A stretch of 6,964 nucleotides of DNA from Bacteriovoracaceae bacterium UBA2394 (GTDB lineage: Bacteria; Bdellovibrionota; UBA2394), in contig DDSI01000205.1 in assembly GCA_002343335.1 (NCBI GenBank), positions 1 to 6,964 on the forward strand. Direction: 5' to 3'. The first letter of the stretch is position 1. Every line of letters starts with the position of its first letter. Positions 6,455-6,964 of the stretch are shown one piece after another. The notes beneath the pieces were generated by a model. The model worked only from the letters and a program-made list of their open reading frames with translations, had not been told where the DNA came from and did no database searches. The position numbers and the translations under genes were made by a program.

Positions 6455-6484
6455 ATTCTAACTAACAGTCTTTTTGAATGACAT
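6455..6484 (-). promoter_or_regulatory. Candidate sigma-70-type promoter for the secreted unknown gene
   Basis: Read on the minus strand, ATGTCA (complement of 6479-6484, 4/6) is 18 bases from TAGAAT (complement of 6455-6460, 5/6). Transcription would begin near 6448 and give a leader of about 38 bases to the ATG at 6410. The nearer ATG at 6437 would be only about 11 bases from the start, which supports the chosen CDS start. Weak motif evidence. Confidence 0.3.
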
Positions 6485-6492
6485 CTTGTCAT
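6478..6492. repeat. Short inverted repeat over the HTTM-like gene stop codon
   Basis: ATGACA and TGTCAT form a perfect six-base inverted repeat around TCT, and the stop codon of the minus-strand membrane-protein gene (6489-6491) lies inside it. The stem is AT-rich and no T-run follows on the minus strand, so it is not a convincing terminator. It may be a small protein-binding dyad. Confidence 0.25.
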
Positions 6493-6964
6493 GGGGCGGA
6501 GGGACACGGGCTCTCGATGAGTACCGCGACATCCTCTTCAAAGCCCGCTTCGGGCGCCAAAATTTTTCGTCGATGGAATACGACCGATAATTTTTCGACG
6601 CGATCGGATTCTGTATGATTTTCATTCCAGTCTTTGCAGAAAAAATTTGCGGCTGCTTGGCGGTAGCGTGAATAGTCTCTAAAGTGCAAGCATTCGAGAT
6701 ATTTTTTCCATCGAATATTTCGATAGTGAGAAAAGAAGCTGTCGGGCGGACTCACCGGAACGGGAGATACTCCAGTCCACAGATCAACTTCACGACCTGA
6801 TTTTGTTTTTGCAGGAATGGAGTACCATCCGTCATATTCGCCAACATTTGGCGCGAACATGGCCCAGTGTTGATCGAGTCGCAGCATGAGTCCTGGTTGC
6901 TGCACAGCGGAGGGAAAGTGATACTGAGGTCGATACTCGGCATGCAACCACGCCAATGAATAGG
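6489..6964 (-). CDS. HTTM / vitamin K gamma-carboxylase-like membrane protein, C-terminal part
   Basis: Partial gene: the reading frame stays open to the right edge and the true start lies outside, so an internal TTG near 6956 should not be taken as the start. About 158 codons are visible. The sequence resembles the post-membrane C-terminal region of HTTM-domain and gamma-carboxylase-like proteins: a hydrophilic stretch with RLDQHWAMFAPN, then DGWYSIPAKTKSGREVDLW and YRNIRWKKYLECL, ending in a soluble tail. The multi-helix membrane domain would be encoded beyond the window. This is recognition by remembered family pattern rather than by catalytic motif, and a role in carboxylation is not established for bacterial members. 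The secreted unknown gene lies downstream on the same strand, 78 bases from this stop, with its own candidate promoter between them. Confidence 0.75.
   Translation of the reverse strand, partial: YSLAWLHAEYRPQYHFPSAVQQPGLMLRLDQHWAMFAPNVGEYDGWYSIPAKTKSGREVDLWTGVSPVPVSPPDSFFSHYRNIRWKKYLECLHFRDYSRYRQAAANFFCKDWNENHTESDRVEKLSVVFHRRKILAPEAGFEEDVAVLIESPCPSAP

Noticed and set aside
6478..6492. Hairpin as a transcription terminator for the HTTM-like gene
   Set aside because: The stem is only six AT-rich pairs and no T-run follows on the minus strand.

Overview
The window looks like chromosomal DNA of a Gram-negative bacterium. Five of its seven genes carry, or appear to carry, export or outer-membrane signals: one lipobox lipoprotein and four proteins with Sec-type signal peptides. 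The NtrC-type two-component pair, the OmpA-like lipoprotein and the many unrecognised secreted proteins would suit a delta-proteobacterial or Bdellovibrio-like lineage, but that placement is a judgement from gene style, not a proven assignment. There are no rRNA, tRNA, CRISPR or mobile-element signatures, and no gene-free stretch reaches 300 bases.

Left third (1-1741, minus strand): a two-gene regulatory operon. A 245-residue histidine kinase with no sensor domain is followed, 4 bases later, by an NtrC-family response regulator that runs off the left edge. Its AAA+ domain has good Walker A, Walker B and arginine-finger motifs, but the sigma-54-contacting GAFTGA loop is cleanly absent in frame.

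Middle (1782-3940, plus strand): a divergently transcribed lipoprotein with a long charged Ala/Pro/Lys/Glu linker and a degenerate OmpA-like C-terminal domain. A secreted protein of unknown function follows after 26 bases. Only 40 bases separate the lipoprotein from the kinase, and candidate promoters for the two directions overlap there.

Right half (3937-6964): a minus-strand secreted alpha-helical unknown; a plus-strand exported arginase/deacetylase-fold hydrolase of the histone-deacetylase family; a minus-strand secreted unknown; and the C-terminal part of an HTTM/gamma-carboxylase-like membrane protein that enters from the right edge. Packing is very tight. One convergent pair shares the four bases TTAA as both stop codons, and another convergent pair overlaps by 35 bases.

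The most interesting signal is a near-consensus sigma-54 promoter (TGGCCCGGAAATTGCA, 4629-4644) directly before the exported deacetylase-like gene. A 17-base imperfect dyad sits about 136 bases upstream of the predicted transcription start, where an activator site would be expected. The NtrC-like regulator in the same window lacks the motif needed to activate such a promoter, so the activator is probably encoded elsewhere and the local regulator probably works by another mode.
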